6,303 nucleotides of DNA from an uncultured Clostridia bacterium. Its GTDB lineage: Bacteria > Bacillota > Clostridia > Oscillospirales > Acutalibacteraceae. Both the position numbers and the translations under genes were made by a program. Each line of letters begins with the position of its first letter. The first letter of the stretch is position 1. The stretch is from the NCBI GenBank assembly GCA_947626485.1, contig CANQSG010000111.1, positions 1-6,303 on the forward strand. The letters run 5' to 3'. Under the pieces are notes generated by a model. The model saw nothing but the letters and a program-made list of their open reading frames with translations. It was not told where the DNA came from and ran no database searches. This document shows positions 6,284-6,303 of the stretch, one piece after another.

Positions 6284-6303
6284 ACAACCGTGGAGCCCGA
6301 ACT

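Noticed and set aside
6284..6303. A possible GTG start of a next gene at 6291
   Set aside because: Only four codons are visible and there is no ribosome binding site before it, so no gene can be supported.

Overview
The window is one uninterrupted stretch of plus-strand coding sequence from a G+C-rich bacterium; a sampled line, 1021-1080, has 44 G or C in 60 bases. The gene content points to the Firmicutes, most likely the Clostridia. The evidence is a MutL carrying the endonuclease signature, a SepF division protein, a YggS-family PLP protein next to sepF, strong AAGGAG-type ribosome binding sites, and a single-helix HlyD-like protein with no outer-membrane partner. Genus cannot be told from the sequence.

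Layout, left to right: (1) the C-terminal 320 residues of MutS, cut by the window edge, with the complete ATPase region; (2) complete mutL after a 38-base gap; (3) miaA, starting at a TTG inside the end of mutL; (4) a HlyD/membrane-fusion-like protein with one N-terminal membrane helix, overlapping the miaA stop; (5) yggS (ylmE-like), starting inside the end of gene 4; (6) sepF, 17 bases after yggS. The last 20 bases hold no gene that can be called. No tRNA, rRNA, CRISPR array, insertion sequence or terminator hairpin was found, and no stretch over 300 bases lacks a gene.

The first half is a mismatch-repair and tRNA-modification block: MutS recognises mismatches, MutL nicks, and MiaA prenylates A37 of tRNAs. 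The second half is an envelope and division block: a membrane-anchored HlyD-like protein, a PLP-homeostasis protein, and an FtsZ anchor. The gene overlaps and lack of terminators suggest they can be read as one transcript.

The most notable non-coding signal is in the 3' third of yggS. An abrupt A+T-rich patch (42 G/C in 120 bases at 5521-5640) contains TTGACA, a 17-base spacer and GATAAT. This looks like a vegetative promoter embedded in the coding sequence that would drive sepF separately from the repair genes. Nothing here shows a clearly new biological system. The best candidates for follow-up are this internal promoter and the HlyD-like protein beside sepF.
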